Source of the DNA: Prevotellaceae bacterium
GTDB lineage: Bacteria > Bacteroidota > Bacteroidia > Bacteroidales > UBA932
Reading direction: 5' to 3'
Length of the DNA: 8,747 nt
Assembly: GCA_031264875.1 (NCBI GenBank)
Contig: JAISDK010000247.1
Coordinates: 1-8,747 of the forward strand
Numbering within the stretch: position 1 is the stretch's first letter; every line of letters begins with the position of its first letter. Below, piece after piece: positions 5,791 through 8,747 of this stretch. The position numbers were made by a program, and so were the translations under genes. Under the pieces are notes generated by a model that did no database searches, was not told where the DNA came from, and worked only from the letters and a program-made list of their open reading frames with translations.

Positions 5791-7329
5791 TCAAAATTTG
5801 AACCCAATTGTAGCTATTATACGTCCAATCTTTAGATTTTCTACTGCAATTTCCGGATTTTTATCCGTATCTCTAATTCTGTAATCATTAACATAGTATG
5901 GCGCAAAATGATATTTTCCCGTATTTAGCGTATATGCCAGATCTGCAAAGAAATGTTTGCTGCGATAGCCGATACCTGCGGAATACGCATAGCGAGCAAA
6001 ATCCAGATTGCTGTCAGTGTAAGGACTTTGAAAATAATTGAACCCTACCCGCAACATCAATTTGCGAATAAGATTAACCTCCGCTCCAACTCTTACATTC
6101 GACGTAGTTCTGTAAATCTTTTTAATAGCATTGTTACGAATGGAAATAAACTCCCTGTCGCCCGGTATATTATCTCTGATACGCATTGCGTTGTTTCCAA
6201 CCAATTCATAGTCAAGACTGATTAAACCTGTTTTGCCAAAAACATATGCCAGGCCAAGTTCCATCCGGTATGGAGTTGTCAAAGTATATTCATATATGTC
6301 CGAAGGAGTCTCTTTGCTTCTAAAGTCATTTTCGCCTTTCGTTTTATACATGGAACCCATATACATATGATATTCTCTTTCCATATTAAAAAATGTAGGA
6401 GTATGTATGGCAAAACCCAAACGAAAAGCGTCAATCGGACGGTAAATAACACCAAACTTGGCATTGACACCGAATCCTGTTGTCCGGAGATATTCATCTC
6501 TCACACTTGAGACATACTTATCCATAATTCCCTCAAGATTTCCGATATAGTCTTCTTTATAATTCAGGCTATTAATATATTCCAAATCCTGCAGTCCTAC
6601 TGTAATACCAAACTGAAAAGTGTTGGAAATATTTCCTCCAAACGAAAAAGTATATTCCGACGTGCTTCCCGACTGTAAAGTCGAACTGTAAATATCAACT
6701 ACGTCATTCTTTTCTAAACCATTCATATAATATAAACCATCATTTTCGTACCGTATCATTTCGCTCTCGAGAGCCATCGCAGTTGTCCAGTCTTCCGAAA
6801 GAATATTCTGCAATTTACCATTCAGATAGTCCGGTCTTATTTTAAATCCGTTGGCATATTGCGGTAACATTTTCAGAACGCTGTTTGGAGAATCCAAGCC
6901 TTGCAATTTCGTACGCTTGTAAAAATTTGCCGCTTTATTGTAACCCAGTCCGAAACTTAGTGACACCAGACCCTTCGAGTTTTGAGAGAGATATGTGCCT
7001 ACATATCCCAAATTAGCCAGTCCAAAGCGTGTACGGCCATCTGAAAACGATTTGCCTCGAAAATCAGTAGTTGTATTATTTAAAGTCAATGAGGGAGTTA
7101 TAACAAATTCCGATGAACGGTAAGTCGCTATTCCGGCGGGATTTGTACTTAAAGAGCCAAAATCGCCTCCTAAAGCGTTAAAAGCTCCTCCCAATCCTGT
7201 GAATCTGGCCGTTCCTTGAATTTCATGAGTTCCTAACTGCAACAATTCATCTGTTGTTTGGGCTTCCACCGAAAAAACAGCGGAAACCAACAACAGCATT
7301 GCAGACCATTTTATTATTCCTATCTTCAT
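5791..7329 (-). CDS. FadL/OmpP1-family outer-membrane beta-barrel protein
   Basis: A 512-residue outer-membrane barrel of the FadL (Toluene_X/OmpP1) family, which moves hydrophobic molecules such as fatty acids across the outer membrane. Bacteroidota members are often labelled hemin receptors without proof. A signal peptide (1-23, cleavage after VEA) is followed by the family N-terminal hatch signature from GTARFTGLGGAFNALGGD (39-56) to STNPAG (61-66). The remainder alternates short amphipathic strands with polar loops and ends in the aromatic strand IATIGFKF, the usual barrel-assembly signal with C-terminal Phe. The substrate cannot be read from sequence. It follows the lipoprotein gene by 100 bp with no terminator visible between, so partial co-transcription is likely, and it is closed by the strong terminator downstream. 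Confidence 0.88.
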   Translation of the reverse strand: MKIGIIKWSAMLLLVSAVFSVEAQTTDELLQLGTHEIQGTARFTGLGGAFNALGGDFGSLSTNPAGIATYRSSEFVITPSLTLNNTTTDFRGKSFSDGRTRFGLANLGYVGTYLSQNSKGLVSLSFGLGYNKAANFYKRTKLQGLDSPNSVLKMLPQYANGFKIRPDYLNGKLQNILSEDWTTAMALESEMIRYENDGLYYMNGLEKNDVVDIYSSTLQSGSTSEYTFSFGGNISNTFQFGITVGLQDLEYINSLNYKEDYIGNLEGIMDKYVSSVRDEYLRTTGFGVNAKFGVIYRPIDAFRLGFAIHTPTFFNMEREYHMYMGSMYKTKGENDFRSKETPSDIYEYTLTTPYRMELGLAYVFGKTGLISLDYELVGNNAMRIRDNIPGDREFISIRNNAIKKIYRTTSNVRVGAEVNLIRKLMLRVGFNYFQSPYTDSNLDFARYAYSAGIGYRSKHFFADLAYTLNTGKYHFAPYYVNDYRIRDTDKNPEIAVENLKIGRIIATIGFKF

Positions 7330-7375
7330 TTTATCTAATCTTTTTTAATTCCTGTATAACAATTAAGCGTACTCT

Positions 7376-7404
7376 CTAACATATTCATGAGAGATTCTGT
7401 ACAA
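7376..7404 (-). promoter_or_regulatory. Weak candidate promoter for the barrel gene
   Basis: On the minus strand TTG (7404-7402) is followed after 18 bases by TATGTTAG (7383-7376), which matches TAnnTTTG at seven of eight positions. The spacing is right for a -33/-7 pair and the leader would be about 40 nt. CTCTC/GAGAG arms flank the -7 box. Evidence is modest; the gene may also be read through from the lipoprotein gene. Confidence 0.3.
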
Positions 7405-7429
7405 TTTGTCAATCAAAATATATCTTAAT

Positions 7430-8725
7430 TTATCTTCCCCGCGAACCGCCACTTGAACGTGAAGCGCCGCCGCCACTGGATGACCTGCTTGGCGCACTGG
7501 AACTTGAGCCACTCGACCTGCTCGGCGCACTATAGCTTGAGCCTGAACTTGACCTGCTTGGTGTGCTGTAGCTGCCGGAAGATGACGAACTCGATCTGCT
7601 TGGTGCGCTGCTGCCCGAATACGACGAACTCGACCTGCTTGGCGTACTACTGCCGGAAGACGATGAACTTGACCTGCTTGGCGCAGTATATGTCGAAGAA
7701 TTTGAACTTTGAGAACTTGAACGAGACCCTTCATTATACGATGAACGGCTTGTGCTTGGCCGGGTATAAACCTGCGTACTTTCACGTGAAGTCGCTGTCG
7801 TTCCGCTCGACCTGCTGCCTGTACTTGAGGTGTTAGCTGTTTGTCGCTGACTTTGAGAAGTGCGCGAACGGGTCGAATAAGCATCTATCGCGCTGCCTCG
7901 ATTGGTTGTAGCTCCATTGCGGTTGTAGCTGCTACGCGAAGTTGAAGAAGCGTTATCTATACGTGTGACATTCGACGACCTTGATGCCGCGGAAGAACGG
8001 GATGCTGAGCTTGAACGTGCAGAACTTGAACGTATGTTACCGTCGGAACGTGATGATGTTCTGGGGACATACGATCTGCCGCCCGACGACGAGCGTGCAT
8101 TCGAACTTCCATATCCCCGACCTGCCGCATAAGTATAGTTGTGCGGATTGTGATGCCAGTAGCTATGAGACCATCCACCACCGTAATATCCTCCATACCA
8201 GCTATCGTAATAGTAGGGATAACCCCAACCCCACGAATGATACCATGGACTGTACCACCCGCCATACCAGCCTGTATGCCAGCCCCAGCCGCCATAATAT
8301 GGATAATCCCAACCCCAGTGAGAGTATCCCAAGCCATAGCCATAATAAGGATATCCCCAGCCGTAATTGTAACCCATGTTTATTTCAACAGTATATTGCG
8401 GGTCATCGAACATTTTCAGTTTGCGTTCGTATGAATCTGCATCTGCAAGTTCGCCACTGTATATCACGGTATCGACTTTTCCTTCGATTTTCAATGTCGA
8501 AGGACTTGACAAATAAACTCTGTCCGCATCCAGATGAATTGTTTTTTCGGCAACTGTTTTTTGCGTTTCCGATTTCAACTGTTCGGTCTGCTCATCTATT
8601 ACTCCCCTTTTTACATTATCCTTAGTGTTGTAATAAATGTCATCCGAATTTGAAGCCATGTACGAAGATGTACCACATCCCGACAGAAGCAGTAAGGCTA
8701 GCGGCATGAATAATTTTGTTTTCAT
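7430..8725 (-). CDS. Low-complexity lipoprotein: Tyr/Trp/Gly-rich core and Arg/Ser-rich repeat tail
   Basis: A 431-residue lipoprotein. The signal peptide ends in lipobox LLSGC, with Cys17 as the lipidated residue. No acidic or lysine-rich export signal follows Cys17, so a periplasm-facing anchor is the default guess. Residues 18-116 are the only normal-complexity part and contain DDIYYNTKD and YERKLKMFDDPQYTVEI, which look conserved in Bacteroidales. Residues 117-200 are dominated by Gly, Tyr, Trp, Pro and His, with GW(G/D)YPYY at 122-128, 138-144 and 166-172. Residues 201-431 are Ser/Arg-rich, ending in six PSRSS(S/G) repeats at 349, 362, 375, 389, 401 and 412. Relatives have carried the misleading label vitellogenin II precursor, by resemblance of Ser-rich sequence only. 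Function unknown. No Shine-Dalgarno precedes the ATG, and the promoter is outside or at the window edge. Confidence 0.85.
   Translation of the reverse strand: MKTKLFMPLALLLLSGCGTSSYMASNSDDIYYNTKDNVKRGVIDEQTEQLKSETQKTVAEKTIHLDADRVYLSSPSTLKIEGKVDTVIYSGELADADSYERKLKMFDDPQYTVEINMGYNYGWGYPYYGYGLGYSHWGWDYPYYGGWGWHTGWYGGWYSPWYHSWGWGYPYYYDSWYGGYYGGGWSHSYWHHNPHNYTYAAGRGYGSSNARSSSGGRSYVPRTSSRSDGNIRSSSARSSSASRSSAASRSSNVTRIDNASSTSRSSYNRNGATTNRGSAIDAYSTRSRTSQSQRQTANTSSTGSRSSGTTATSRESTQVYTRPSTSRSSYNEGSRSSSQSSNSSTYTAPSRSSSSSSGSSTPSRSSSSYSGSSAPSRSSSSSSGSYSTPSRSSSGSSYSAPSRSSGSSSSAPSRSSSGGGASRSSGGSRGR
7482..7683 (-). repeat. In-frame degenerate repeats encoding PSRSS units
   Basis: Six copies of a GACCTGCTTGGCG-like core (plus-strand reading) begin at 7482, 7515, 7551, 7593, 7632 and 7671. 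Intervals are 33, 36, 42, 39 and 39 bp, all multiples of three, so copy changes keep the lipoprotein frame. The cores are more alike than the Ser-rich spacers between them. Confidence 0.85.
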
Positions 8726-8747
8726 AACTATTATATTTTTAACTGTT

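Noticed and set aside
7363..7884. 173-residue minus-strand open frame rich in Arg, Ala, Gln and Val.
   Set aside because: It is an alternate-frame reading of the Ser/Arg repeat tail of the lipoprotein, which has a lipobox, start and full-length frame of its own.
8141..8434. Aromatic/glycine zone of the lipoprotein as a nucleation-type amyloid or silk-like structural gene.
   Set aside because: Composition alone does not establish amyloid or silk function; kept only as a low-complexity description.
7981..8625. 214-residue plus-strand open frame opposite the lipoprotein.
   Set aside because: Composition mirrors the Gly/Tyr/Trp and Ser/Arg codons on the other strand; no start signal or recognisable domain.

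Overview
The window looks like ordinary chromosome from a member of the Bacteroidota, most likely order Bacteroidales. The reasons are a FadL/OmpP1-type outer-membrane protein of the kind common in that phylum, the wording of the ClpB, XseA and XseB proteins, a clean TAnnTTTG-type -7 promoter box (5624-5631), and AT-rich spacers. The assignment rests on recognition of protein families, not on a search. I see no phage, transposon, CRISPR array or RNA gene.

All seven convincing genes lie on the minus strand, so transcription runs from high to low coordinates. (1) 8725-7430: a lipoprotein with a Tyr/Trp/Gly-rich middle and a long Arg/Ser-rich repeat tail. (2) 7329-5791: a FadL-like outer-membrane barrel, closed by a strong terminator (5655-5687). 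(3) 5557-5006: a conserved protein with a UvrD/PcrA-type Tudor-like N-terminus, followed after 25 bp by xseA (4980-3631) and, with an ATGA overlap, xseB (3634-3413). This is a likely three-gene unit for exonuclease VII. (4) 3300-2872: a small heat-shock protein (Hsp20), with a perfect 15-bp palindrome and a sigma-54-like -24/-12 sequence in its upstream spacer and a terminator after it. (5) 2770-179: the disaggregase clpB. Its last codons and stop lie inside a perfect 17-copy heptamer array (73-191), followed by a 15-bp-stem hairpin (35-72).

Functionally there are three modules: an envelope pair (lipoprotein plus barrel), a DNA-repair unit (Tudor-like protein plus ExoVII) and a protein-quality-control pair (Hsp20 holds unfolded proteins, ClpB extracts them from aggregates). 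The genes are mostly familiar. The less ordinary material is in the control DNA and repeats: the hsp20 promoter region, the heptamer array at the clpB terminus, an Asp-to-Asn change at a catalytic position of XseA, and the low-complexity lipoprotein.
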